A stretch of DNA of 11,129 nucleotides from Ruminococcus sp. (GCA_031262625.1 JAISHJ010000010.1:1-11129); one strand, 5' to 3'; counted from the stretch's first letter, positions 1-7,564 are shown. Notes: generated by a model from the sequence alone, not told the origin. A program made the numbers and translations.

Positions 1-515
1 GCAAGCTGCATAAAGCCTATAGTATAGTATGTCTGCTGCCAAGAACCGCCGTTTGTGAGGTATAAAGACAGCGCGATAGGGCTTATCATACAGCCCACTC
101 CCCAAAAGCAGTGGAGAAAACTCATATGGGAAGCTTTGAAGTGGAGCGCCACGTAATTATTAAGCCCGGCATCAACGCAGCCTGCTCCCAAACCGAGTAT
201 GAACCCTACAATACACATATATACATAGGGCTGCGAAAAACCTGCCAAATTCAGCGGAAAAATAAGTAAACTCACCGAAGTGATAAACACGCTTATTACG
301 AGGACTTTTCCTGTCCCGAGTTTGTGGATAATACGCGTGGCAAGCAGACTTGAAAGAATTGTCGCCGCAGAAGTTACCATCGAATAAACGCCGCCCATTT
401 CTTGGGAAAGGTTTACCTCTCCGCGGATAATAGGCCACGCCGCGCCGAAAAGCCCGTCCGGAAGCCCTAAACTGATAAATGCGAAGTAGATAAGCACCAA
501 AAGAATTACAACCAT
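1..515 (-). CDS. MFS transporter, N-terminal part (cut by window edge)
   Basis: Reading the minus strand from the ATG at 513-515 gives 171 codons without a stop, running off the left edge, so the C-terminal half is missing. The protein opens with a hydrophobic helix (MVVILLVLIYFAFISLGLPD), followed by LFGAAWP and a loop leading to further helices. Later segments include LATRIIHKLGTGKVLVIS, which fits the MFS loop 2-3 signature, GFILGLGAGCVDAGLNNYV and MSFLHCFWGVGCMISP. These are typical of sugar/drug-type major facilitator permeases of Firmicutes (fucose-permease-like group). The likely role is proton-coupled uptake or efflux of a small solute across the cytoplasmic membrane; the substrate cannot be told. 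The start is supported by GGAG eight bases upstream and an in-frame TAA just before it. It is divergent from the signalling cassette. Confidence 0.88.
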   Translation of the reverse strand, partial: MVVILLVLIYFAFISLGLPDGLFGAAWPIIRGEVNLSQEMGGVYSMVTSAATILSSLLATRIIHKLGTGKVLVISVFITSVSLLIFPLNLAGFSQPYVYMCIVGFILGLGAGCVDAGLNNYVALHFKASHMSFLHCFWGVGCMISPIALSLYLTNGGSWQQTYYTIGFMQL

Positions 516-541
516 AAAAAACGCTCCAAATAATTAATACC

Positions 542-578
542 GATAAACAGTATACAATAGTAATTATGAATAAATCTA
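542..578 (-). promoter_or_regulatory. Candidate promoter of the MFS gene
   Basis: On the minus strand a TATACT -10 box (549-554) lies 18 bases downstream of TAGATT (573-578), a weak -35 match. Transcription would begin near 542, giving a leader of about 27 bases with GGAG before the ATG at 515. The -10 is good and the -35 poor, so this is a reasonable but unproven call. Confidence 0.4.
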
Positions 579-582
579 TTAC

Positions 583-657
583 CTTACGTAAAAATAAGTA
601 TATCGTATAAAAATATTGTTGACTTTCAGTCTTTTTCATGATATTATTATACGTAAG
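583..657. repeat. Inverted CTTACGTA / TACGTAAG pair in the divergent promoter region
   Basis: CTTACGTA at 583-590 and its exact reverse complement at 650-657 lie 59 bases apart. Each contains the palindrome TACGTA. The right copy covers the expected transcription start of the cassette promoter, and the left copy sits just upstream of the predicted -35 of the MFS promoter. The arrangement suits a shared operator, but an 8-bp match in AT-rich DNA can arise by chance. Confidence 0.35.
619..654 (+). promoter_or_regulatory. Sigma-A-type promoter of the phospho-signalling cassette
   Basis: TTGACT at 619-624 is separated by exactly 17 bases from TATTAT at 642-647. Each box matches the consensus at five of six positions. 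The start would be near 654, with a 42-base leader carrying a GAGGG ribosome site (685-689) before the ATG at 696. This is the clearest promoter in the window. Confidence 0.75.
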
Positions 658-695
658 AAAAACATCATCACTTACATCATAGCCGAGGGTAAAAT

Positions 696-1529
696 ATGTT
701 AAAATTTAGCACAAGCGTTGACGAAAATTCTTTCTTTCGTACGAAATTTGAGTCTGCACTCAAAGACCCTACTGTAAGAAACTACCTTGACGGAATATTT
801 AATATGATACGTAATATAGTGGGGCATGGTTCTGCTTTACATGATTACCTGATTTCCGAGATTAACAAAGATGAGCCTGACCGCGAGATGATTGCAAAAA
901 TTTTACGCGAAGGCGACACGAGACTGATGAACTATCTCGGGAGCATAACAGATGCACATCACCTACTCTCAATAGCAGGAAGCTGCGCGGATATTTCGAC
1001 AATAAACATTTCGGAAACTTTAGCGGATATAGCACAAAAATTTTCGGTAATATTCGGCGGATTCATAAGCCTTACCTGTACGGTTACAAAAAACATCTAT
1101 GCACGAATGGACAGAGTTTCTCTTGAAATAGCGGTAACCGATTTTATTGAACACATAATAGTAGTCGCTCATCCGGCGGCAATAGATATAATAATAGAGA
1201 TGATTGACCCTTCAAGAGCCAGACTGACAATAAATTCAAAACCCGGCGGAACTTACCCTCTTCCTGAAAAGACAGAAAGCGAAGCCGCTGTTCATGCATC
1301 AGACTTTGCGGGAATATTTGTTGAGCAGTTTGTCCACTCGGTTGAAGGCACAATATTAATTAACAATAAAACCCCGCCCGATTATTCCATATGCTTTGAA
1401 TTTGCCGCAGAAGCCTCCGAAAAAATTCGCCTTGCTTCAAAAGAAGCTGTCTTTGAATTCGACAACACCCGCTTCTCACCCGCTGCTGCAAAACTCTCCA
1501 AATATTTTAAGGAAATAACATTCAGGTAA
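696..1529 (+). CDS. Degenerate histidine-kinase/GHKL-ATPase-like protein
   Basis: The 277-residue soluble protein has no signal peptide or membrane segment. Residues about 24-95 are predicted helical, with H44 in RNIVGHGSALHDYL resembling a DHp phospho-acceptor region. Residues about 105-237 follow the order of a HATPase fold: a SETLADIAQKF helix, a strand pair, the helix LEIAVTDFIEHII where the N box belongs, the strands IDIIIEM/ARLTINS, and a final GIFVEQFVHSVEGTILINN resembling the G2-side helix and strand. Key ATP residues look lost: the N-box asparagines align to D149 and H153, and DxGxG is replaced by NSKPGG. It is therefore likely a pseudokinase, scaffold or phosphotransfer partner rather than an active kinase. 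The stop is six bases before the phosphatase start and in the same frame, so co-expression is near certain. Family assignment rests on pattern order, not strong motifs. Confidence 0.6.
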   Translation: MLKFSTSVDENSFFRTKFESALKDPTVRNYLDGIFNMIRNIVGHGSALHDYLISEINKDEPDREMIAKILREGDTRLMNYLGSITDAHHLLSIAGSCADISTINISETLADIAQKFSVIFGGFISLTCTVTKNIYARMDRVSLEIAVTDFIEHIIVVAHPAAIDIIIEMIDPSRARLTINSKPGGTYPLPEKTESEAAVHASDFAGIFVEQFVHSVEGTILINNKTPPDYSICFEFAAEASEKIRLASKEAVFEFDNTRFSPAAAKLSKYFKEITFR

Positions 1530-1535
1530 AACATA

Positions 1536-2555
1536 TTGGAAGAATTAAATTTAGATATCGCCGTCTGCAAGCAAAGCGAAGAAGCCGCTCCCGAATTACG
1601 GCAGAGTTCCCAAGCGGCGAACATCTCCGACTCAGGGCAGAATTCCCTTACAGCAGAAGCCCCTGAGCTTTGGCAGGTTTTGCCCGTGCCGGAAAGCCCC
1701 GAACCTCATCCCGAACACGCTTTCGATTCTGTCAAAAACGGAAAGTTTTCACTCACTGCCGCTTCCGTAAGAGGAAGAAAACATAAGCATGAGGGAACGA
1801 ACCGCGACGACTTTTACGCCTACTCTTTAGAAGAGAATTTCGCGGCGGTCTGTGTCTGTGACGGGGCAGGCTCGAAAAAATTTTCTCGCATAGGCGCAAA
1901 GCTTGCGGCGAGGAGTGCGGTTTCGCGAAAACTCTCCAAACTTTTTACGCCGGAAGTTTTAAAAACACTTTCCCTCGATAAATCGTCAACCGAATTTTTA
2001 ACCGAAGTAAGCGGAATCGCTTCAAAGGTAAGAAGCCTTACCGCCCTTGCTTATAAAGCAGTTGAAGACGGGGTAACAAAGCGTGTAGGTGATGCTCCCG
2101 ACGTTTTCCCCCGCGATATTTCTGAATATGAATCGACATTTTTATATGCTTTAATAGTTCCGCTCGAAGAAGAAACTCTTCTCTTAACCCTCACGATAGG
2201 CGACGGAAATATCGCGGCTTTTACCCCCGAAGGAGTAAAAATCCTCGGTGTATCTGTATCGGGGGAGTATTCGGGCGAAACGGAATTTTTAGAATCAAAA
2301 GACATCTTAACCGAAAATTCTCTCCGCGCACGAACGCGGATAATCCGCGAAAAGATAGATACTATCGTTATTGCTTCCGACGGAGTTGCGGACGACTATT
2401 TCCCGAACGAGACGGAGTTTCCGCGCCTGCTGTCAGACATAGAGCCGCTTCTTGACAACGCCGAAGCGCTCAAAAATTGGCTCGACAGCTACTATATTCG
2501 CGGAAGCTTTGATGACAGGACGCTTGCGGTGATAAGACTAAAGCAGAAGCAGTGA
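1536..2555 (+). CDS. PP2C-family serine/threonine phosphatase
   Basis: A metal-dependent (PPM/PP2C_2-type) protein phosphatase of 339 residues. The metal-binding motifs are all present in order: TNRDD (D91/D92), VCDGAGS (D109), TIGDGN (D223), IASDGVADDY (D282) and GSFDDRTLAVI (D326/D327). The catalytic core spans roughly 70-337. Residues 1-68 form a poorly conserved-looking tail rich in Glu, Pro, Ser and Ala, likely disordered. The start is TTG at 1536, chosen because CAGG lies nine bases upstream and no methionine occurs anywhere in the reading frame; a later TTG or GTG that skips part of the tail cannot be excluded. The enzyme should dephosphorylate Ser/Thr residues in the cytoplasm, probably opposing the kinase encoded next. 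DGAGS in place of DGMGG is common in phosphatases of TerY-type kinase/phosphatase loci. Confidence 0.87.
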   Translation: MEELNLDIAVCKQSEEAAPELRQSSQAANISDSGQNSLTAEAPELWQVLPVPESPEPHPEHAFDSVKNGKFSLTAASVRGRKHKHEGTNRDDFYAYSLEENFAAVCVCDGAGSKKFSRIGAKLAARSAVSRKLSKLFTPEVLKTLSLDKSSTEFLTEVSGIASKVRSLTALAYKAVEDGVTKRVGDAPDVFPRDISEYESTFLYALIVPLEEETLLLTLTIGDGNIAAFTPEGVKILGVSVSGEYSGETEFLESKDILTENSLRARTRIIREKIDTIVIASDGVADDYFPNETEFPRLLSDIEPLLDNAEALKNWLDSYYIRGSFDDRTLAVIRLKQKQ

Positions 2556-2628
2556 TAGAAATTACAGCTAAAGCCTAAAATAATAAACTTTGCAATCAGA
2601 TTAACACAAAAACCCCGGAGGGAATATT

Positions 2629-4074
2629 TTGGAAACCATTCGCATCGCTTCGACAAAGAGCGGAAAGCGTCTCCCCTATGTAGTTACCGACAATCCGCCA
2701 CGGGGCGGAATGAAATATACATATTTTGCCCCCGACCGCTCCTATGTCATACAGTTTTATAATAATCCTGCCGATGCCGACTACAACACGCGCTCGCGGA
2801 TTGAAGCTATTATCGGGCGCTATAACCCCACCCTTTCGGAAGCAAAAGGCGGCGCAATAGGCACAGACGAATCCCTCGCCGCATATTGGGCGCGAAGATA
2901 TTGCTGGCCCTCAGATATAATAGTTTCGCCGGAATTCGGTATAGTCTGCCCTGCGTACCCGAAAAATTTCTTCTTCGACAGCGCGGCTTCCGACGTTCTT
3001 AACCTTTTCGGGAAGGACAAAAAATCAAACTGGTTCACTTCTTCAAACAGGAAATTCCTGCACAAAGCGGAACTCGGAGACTTTCGCTCCGCTCTTGCCT
3101 GTGCGGTGCTTCTCGCAAGAAGCGTAAGAAGGCTTCATCAGGCAGGGCTTGCGCACTCCGACCTGTCGAATAATAACGTACTTATCGACCCCACGTCCGG
3201 CGACAGCTGTATTATCGACATTGACTCCTTAGTTGTCCCCGGGCTTTATCCGCCGGAAGTCGCCGGAACGAGAGGGTATATTGCCCCTGAAGTTGTCGCG
3301 ACAATGGAACTTGACAGGCGCGACCCAAGGCGCGTGTACCCCTCCGCGAAAACAGACCTCCACGCCCTTGCGGTGCTTATCTATGAATACCTTTTTTACA
3401 GGCATCCTTTAATAGGACCGAAGATAAACAGCGGCATCTCCGCAGAAGAGGACGACAGAAACTCTCTCGGGAAAAACGCACTCTTTATAGAACATCCCAC
3501 CGACAGTTCAAACCGCCCGAAAACCCTTTCAGCCGGAGTAGAGAGCGCAGGCTTTCTGCTTCAAAAACTTTTTGAAAGAGCATTTATTGACGGACTTCAT
3601 ACGCCTTCTCTTCGCCCCTCGGCGCTTGAGTGGGAGAGAGGGCTTGTGAGAAGTTTTGAACTTCTCCAAAAATGCGGGAACAGAAGTTGTGAGCGAAAAT
3701 GGTTTATCAATGATAGCAGTATCTGTCCGTTTTGCGGACATGACAACAGCGGCGAAAACATCATTTTAAGCTTTCACAACGACGTACACTCAAACCCGGG
3801 CGAATACCGAAAGATATTTTCTACAGTTGCCGCCGACAATACACCGCTTTTTTGCTGGCACTTTTCCCCCGGAATAATTCCCGACGAAAAGACCGACCGA
3901 ACCCTTACCGCATATATTATCCGTCACGGTGAAGACTGGTTTTTAGTGAATTCAAGGCTTCACGGGCTTGTTTCCCCCGAAGGCAAAATCCTTCCCCCGG
4001 GGCGCGCCTGCCGCCTTTATGACGGCTGTACACTTCTTTCGGCAAACGGCGTACTTATTGACGTGAAGATATAA
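2629..4074 (+). CDS. Ser/Thr protein-kinase-like protein with zinc ribbon
   Basis: A soluble protein of 481 residues. The kinase C-lobe is clear: catalytic loop HSDLSNNNVL (D178, N183), metal motif DID at 197-199 in place of DFG, activation-segment end GTRGYIAPE (213-221), and the helix-F aspartate in TDLHALAVLIYEYL (D243). The N-lobe is atypical: RGGMKYTYF (25-33) stands at the glycine-loop position, and the beta-3 strand reads YVIQFYNN, with Gln42 where lysine normally binds ATP. After the kinase fold comes a zinc ribbon (C349, C354, C366, C369; CPFCG). The C-terminal 100 residues look like a small beta domain, perhaps FHA-like; that is a guess. The TTG start at 2629 has GGAGGG six bases away. 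It lies 73 bases after the phosphatase with no terminator seen, so one operon is likely. It probably acts with the phosphatase on shared substrates, if catalytically active. Confidence 0.82.
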   Translation: METIRIASTKSGKRLPYVVTDNPPRGGMKYTYFAPDRSYVIQFYNNPADADYNTRSRIEAIIGRYNPTLSEAKGGAIGTDESLAAYWARRYCWPSDIIVSPEFGIVCPAYPKNFFFDSAASDVLNLFGKDKKSNWFTSSNRKFLHKAELGDFRSALACAVLLARSVRRLHQAGLAHSDLSNNNVLIDPTSGDSCIIDIDSLVVPGLYPPEVAGTRGYIAPEVVATMELDRRDPRRVYPSAKTDLHALAVLIYEYLFYRHPLIGPKINSGISAEEDDRNSLGKNALFIEHPTDSSNRPKTLSAGVESAGFLLQKLFERAFIDGLHTPSLRPSALEWERGLVRSFELLQKCGNRSCERKWFINDSSICPFCGHDNSGENIILSFHNDVHSNPGEYRKIFSTVAADNTPLFCWHFSPGIIPDEKTDRTLTAYIIRHGEDWFLVNSRLHGLVSPEGKILPPGRACRLYDGCTLLSANGVLIDVKI

Positions 4075-4183
4075 AGATGCAGAAAAATACAATGGGGTAT
4101 ATAATATTTTGCGGCAAATTTACGGCTAAAATAAGACCTCGTCGTATTTTTGACGAAACTAATTTAAAATAGAAAACCGGAAT

Positions 4184-4828
4184 ATGAAACCTATAGAAAA
4201 TATTATCACCGCCCTTGCGGAAATTTACCCCGATGCACAGTGTATGCTTGATTACTCCGAGCCCTTCCAGTTGATGATTGCCGGGCGGCTCTCTGCCCAG
4301 TGCACAGACAAAAGAGTTAATATGGTTACGGCACAGCTTTTCGCCGTCTATAAAGATATAGAAAGCCTTGCGGAAGCTTCGCAGTCTGACGTTGAAGCGA
4401 TAATACGCCCCTGCGGACTTTACAGGGTAAAGGCTCGCGACATTATCGGAATATGTAAAAAGCTTGTCGAGAGAAGAGGAATTATCCCCTCAACTATACA
4501 AGAACTGATGAAATTTCCGGGTATCGGACGAAAGACTGCAAACCTTATTATCGGCGACGTCTTTCATCGCGCTTCCTACGTTACCGACACCCACTGTATA
4601 CGCATATCAAACAGGCTCGGGCTTTCGGTGAATACCCGCCCGGAGCGTGTAGAGACCGACCTTAGAAAAATTATTCCGCCGGAGGATTCGACCGCCCTCT
4701 GTCACAGGCTCGTGCTTTTCGGGAGAGACTATTGTACGGCGCGTTCGCCAAAGTGTACCCGCTGTCCGGTAATTAAGGCTATAGTTCGCGACTACCCCGA
4801 TTTTGCCTGCAATTTGGAAAGGAAATAA
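4184..4828 (+). CDS. nth: Endonuclease III (DNA glycosylase/AP lyase)
   Basis: At 214 residues this matches the usual length of Nth, the base-excision repair enzyme that removes oxidised pyrimidines and cleaves at abasic sites. Visible landmarks are AGRLSAQCTDKRVN (33-46, equivalent to the LSAQATD segment), the helix-hairpin-helix FPGIGRKTAN with catalytic Lys117, and VTDTHCIRI with catalytic Asp135. The C-terminal iron-sulphur loop is partial: C184-x6-C191-x2-C194 is present, but the expected fourth cysteine (x5) is Ile200. The next cysteine, C209, lies 14 residues on. The ATG at 4184 has only a weak ribosome site (CCGG). The next gene begins two bases after the stop, so nth and hisA are probably co-transcribed. 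No strong promoter is seen in the 109-base gap after the kinase. Confidence 0.92.
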   Translation: MKPIENIITALAEIYPDAQCMLDYSEPFQLMIAGRLSAQCTDKRVNMVTAQLFAVYKDIESLAEASQSDVEAIIRPCGLYRVKARDIIGICKKLVERRGIIPSTIQELMKFPGIGRKTANLIIGDVFHRASYVTDTHCIRISNRLGLSVNTRPERVETDLRKIIPPEDSTALCHRLVLFGRDYCTARSPKCTRCPVIKAIVRDYPDFACNLERK

Positions 4829-4830
4829 AA

Positions 4831-5607
4831 ATGCCAAAAGGACATTTTCGCCCCTGTATAGATATTCATAACGGCGTGGTAAAGCAGATTGTGGGCGGCG
4901 CGCTTACGGACGATTTCGTTAAGGAAAATTTCGTATCGGATACGAGTGCTCGAGATATTGCCGATATTTACAGGCAGTACAAGCTAAAAGAAGGACACAT
5001 TATAATCCTAAATAAAAAAGGCACTCCAGAATATGAAGCAGGAGTAAAAGCGGCAAAAGAAGCACTTCATTGGTACACCGGCGGTATGTCTTTAGGCGGA
5101 GGAATTGACCCCTCAAATGCGGAAGAATTTTTGAAAGCGGGCGCTTCCGCCGTAATCGTTACAAGTTACGTATTTTCGGACGGGAAGATAAACTTTCCTA
5201 ACCTTGAGGAAATATCTTCGCTCGTTACACCTTCTCGTCTCATATTAGACCTTTCCGTAAGGAAAATTGACGGCGGCTACAGAATAACTACCGACAGATG
5301 GCAGAAAATAACGGAAGAACCCCTCGATATGTATATACTCGCATACCTGTCTCACTACTGCTCGGAATACCTTATCCACGCGGTGGACAAAGAGGGGAAG
5401 CGTCAGGGCATAGATAAGGAACTCGTAAAACTTCTTTCGGAATTTAAGGCACGCTCCGGCTTTAATGTTAACTACGCCGGGGGAGTAAGAGATATAAAGG
5501 ATGCGCAATACCTTTCGGATTCGGGGCTTGATTTTACGGTAGGTTCTGCGCTTAATATCTTCGGAGGGAATATAAATATTGGGGCGCTTGCGAAAATATT
5601 TGCATAA
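4831..5607 (+). CDS. hisA: Eukaryotic-type HisA (ProFAR isomerase)
   Basis: A 258-residue TIM barrel catalysing the Amadori rearrangement of ProFAR to PRFAR in histidine synthesis. It follows the fungal/plant HIS6 pattern rather than the usual bacterial HisA: FRPCIDIHNGVVKQIVGG at the start (catalytic Asp11), KEGHIIILN, LILDLSVRKIDGGY (catalytic Asp140), TTDRWQKIT, YCSEYLIHAVDKEGKRQGID, and the phosphate-binding turns YAGGVRD (215-221) and VGSALNIFGG (237-246). The start is firm: AAAGGAAAT lies just upstream of the ATG, within the end of nth. No other his gene is adjacent, which is unusual because hisA normally sits with hisH and hisF. Its 3' end overlaps the next gene by 29 bases, suggesting translational coupling. 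Function is inferred from motifs; an altered substrate is possible but not indicated. Confidence 0.9.
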   Translation: MPKGHFRPCIDIHNGVVKQIVGGALTDDFVKENFVSDTSARDIADIYRQYKLKEGHIIILNKKGTPEYEAGVKAAKEALHWYTGGMSLGGGIDPSNAEEFLKAGASAVIVTSYVFSDGKINFPNLEEISSLVTPSRLILDLSVRKIDGGYRITTDRWQKITEEPLDMYILAYLSHYCSEYLIHAVDKEGKRQGIDKELVKLLSEFKARSGFNVNYAGGVRDIKDAQYLSDSGLDFTVGSALNIFGGNINIGALAKIFA

Positions 5608-7564
5608 GAATAAGTTTAGACTTAAATTTCGGCGGATTTTAGAAATCTTCGCCGCAGTTTTAGTGTGCATAAATTTATTTTCTTTTGAAATTTCTGCGGA
5701 AGAACCCAGAAGAATAAGTATAATTATAGATACTTCACGCGACAGGGTTAACATAAGCCCTTACATCTACGGTATTAATGACAATTCCGGCGACCCCGGC
5801 TTCAAAGTAAAGGCTGTAATGCAAAGCGGCACATATCTTGATACCTATAACTGGGAACTTGATGCCGCAAATACGGGAAAAGCCGACGGCGCAGAGAATA
5901 TCTTCGTGTCGGAAGCTTCCGGCGCAGATGCTCACTACAGCGTAACCGCACTCTCCCCTTCCGCTTTTATGGATAATGCAAATGCGGCAGATATACCCGG
6001 AAGATTTCTCTATTTCCCTATGGCAGGCTATGCCGCCGCCGATACCGACGGCGCCGTACGCGACTACGAGACGGACAGATTCTTGCCGCTCCTTGACCGA
6101 AAGGCTCTAAGCAGCGAATATATGCTTACTCCGAATACTTCGGACGGCTTTGTTTATAACGACGAATATTTGGCTTATATGATTAACCGCTTCGGTTGGC
6201 GGGATGCTGAAATTAACGCTCCCGACGGCACTGCTTTAGGCGGCATTACAGGCTATATTTTAGGGAGTGAGCCCGAAGAATTAAAGGATGAATTCCCGGC
6301 ACTTAATCTTCGTGAACTTACCGCGGAATATCTTGCTTCCGACTGTGCAGAAGCGGCGCGTACTGTTAAGCATATCGACCCTTCGGCATTCGTCTTCTCC
6401 CCGGGTGTGCGAAATCTTGAAAGCTATATCAATCTGTCAAACAGTGCAGACTGGGAAACACATTCCGACAGCTACAGCTGGTTTATCGACTATTTCCTTG
6501 ACAGTATGAAAAAATCTTCCGAATTATCAGGCGAACGCCTTCTCGACAGCTTAGACTTGCAGTTTTTTACCGAAGCGGTTACCGAAACAGGCGAGGAGGT
6601 AATAAATTCAGACTCTAAAGCTGCAAATGCCGCAAGGATAGAAGCACCCCGCCTTTTTAAGGACAGCACATATTCGGAAGCAAGCCGAAGTGCTGTAAAT
6701 TATAAGGCTTACACTCCCCTCCTCCCGACTTTACAGGCGTCTATTCGTATGTACTACCCCGGAACGAAGCTTTCGTTTTCGGAATACAGTTTCGGCGGCG
6801 GAACAGACTCCTCCGGCGGAATCGCCGTCGCAGATACACTCGGCATCTTCGGCGAAAGCGGCATATATATGGCAGGGCTTTCTAAATCTTCCCCCGATTA
6901 TGACTACGAATCCGCCGGACTTAAAATCTACACCGACTATGACGGCGCGGGAAACTCTTTCTCCCCGGTGTCGGTCTATTCCGAAAACAGCGGTACTGCT
7001 TCAGTCTACGCCGCAACAGGAAATGTTAACGACTCCAAGCTGACTGTTATATATATAAATAAGTCTGAAACTACCGAGACCGCACATTTTCTCCTTTTCG
7101 CAAATTCCGATTACGACAGCGTGAGAGTTTACGGCTTTGACGAGGAAAGCCCGGAAATAGTTGACTGCTATGACGGCGGCGCAGTCGTCACAAGCAATAT
7201 ATTTGAATACGCAGTTCCCGCACGTTCGGTTTATATGTTCGAGTTTACGGGAATACCTCACCCGGGTGCTGTCACAACCGCTCCCCTCCGCGAAAACGAA
7301 ACGATTACAACAACCCCCGCCGTAACCGACCCCTATGGCGCAACTATTACCGATATGTCCGAAACCGAAACGGTTACTGCTGCCCCTGCTTTCTCCGCAG
7401 AAACAGAAGCCGCAACCACAATTTCCGCTCCCGAGAGTTCTTTATCAGAACCGGCAGACGGTGACGGCGAAATTCCGCTGGTAATACGCATTATTGCGAT
7501 TTTACTGATATTTACAGTAGCCGGCGTTTTTGCATATGTTATCTTTAAGATGTTCAGGACATAA
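5579..7564 (+). CDS. Membrane-anchored GH44-like glycoside hydrolase
   Basis: Of 661 residues, the first 40 form a signal peptide with a long basic N-region, a hydrophobic stretch (ILEIFAAVLVCINLFSF) and a likely cut after ISA. The catalytic part (about 45-450) follows the GH44 order: PYIYGINDN, TYNWELDAANTG, YILGSEPEE (acid/base Glu231), HIDPSAFVFSPG, RLLDSLDLQFFTEA, and SFSEYSFGGG (nucleophile Glu402) followed by SGGIAVADTLGIFG. A beta-sandwich-like domain (about 460-557), a Thr/Pro/Glu-rich linker and a membrane helix (635-657) with a short basic tail complete it. GH44 enzymes cut beta-1,4-glucans and xyloglucan; this copy is divergent (GGNRLTGYNW is replaced by QSGTYLDTYNW), so the substrate is uncertain. 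The start is TTG at 5579 with GGAGGG ten bases before it, inside hisA. It would be displayed on the cell surface. Confidence 0.8.
   Translation: MGRLRKYLHKNKFRLKFRRILEIFAAVLVCINLFSFEISAEEPRRISIIIDTSRDRVNISPYIYGINDNSGDPGFKVKAVMQSGTYLDTYNWELDAANTGKADGAENIFVSEASGADAHYSVTALSPSAFMDNANAADIPGRFLYFPMAGYAAADTDGAVRDYETDRFLPLLDRKALSSEYMLTPNTSDGFVYNDEYLAYMINRFGWRDAEINAPDGTALGGITGYILGSEPEELKDEFPALNLRELTAEYLASDCAEAARTVKHIDPSAFVFSPGVRNLESYINLSNSADWETHSDSYSWFIDYFLDSMKKSSELSGERLLDSLDLQFFTEAVTETGEEVINSDSKAANAARIEAPRLFKDSTYSEASRSAVNYKAYTPLLPTLQASIRMYYPGTKLSFSEYSFGGGTDSSGGIAVADTLGIFGESGIYMAGLSKSSPDYDYESAGLKIYTDYDGAGNSFSPVSVYSENSGTASVYAATGNVNDSKLTVIYINKSETTETAHFLLFANSDYDSVRVYGFDEESPEIVDCYDGGAVVTSNIFEYAVPARSVYMFEFTGIPHPGAVTTAPLRENETITTTPAVTDPYGATITDMSETETVTAAPAFSAETEAATTISAPESSLSEPADGDGEIPLVIRIIAILLIFTVAGVFAYVIFKMFRT

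Noticed and set aside
172..639. Minus-strand open frame of 155 codons over the start of the transporter
   Set aside because: It is the +1 shadow of the MFS gene. The true frame (ATG at 515) gives clean membrane helices and MFS motifs, while this one gives Arg-rich nonsense and crosses the promoter region.
2556..2628. Separate promoter or small gene between phosphatase and kinase
   Set aside because: No -35/-10 pair or short coding frame with a ribosome site stands out; only the kinase's own GGAGGG is clear.
4139..4156. Terminator between the kinase and nth genes (TCGTC / GACGA hairpin)
   Set aside because: The arms are only five bases with an eight-base loop and no T-run follows, so it is too weak to call.
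5245..5754. Minus-strand open frame opposite hisA and the GH44-like start
   Set aside because: It covers two well-supported plus-strand genes and contains no family motif.
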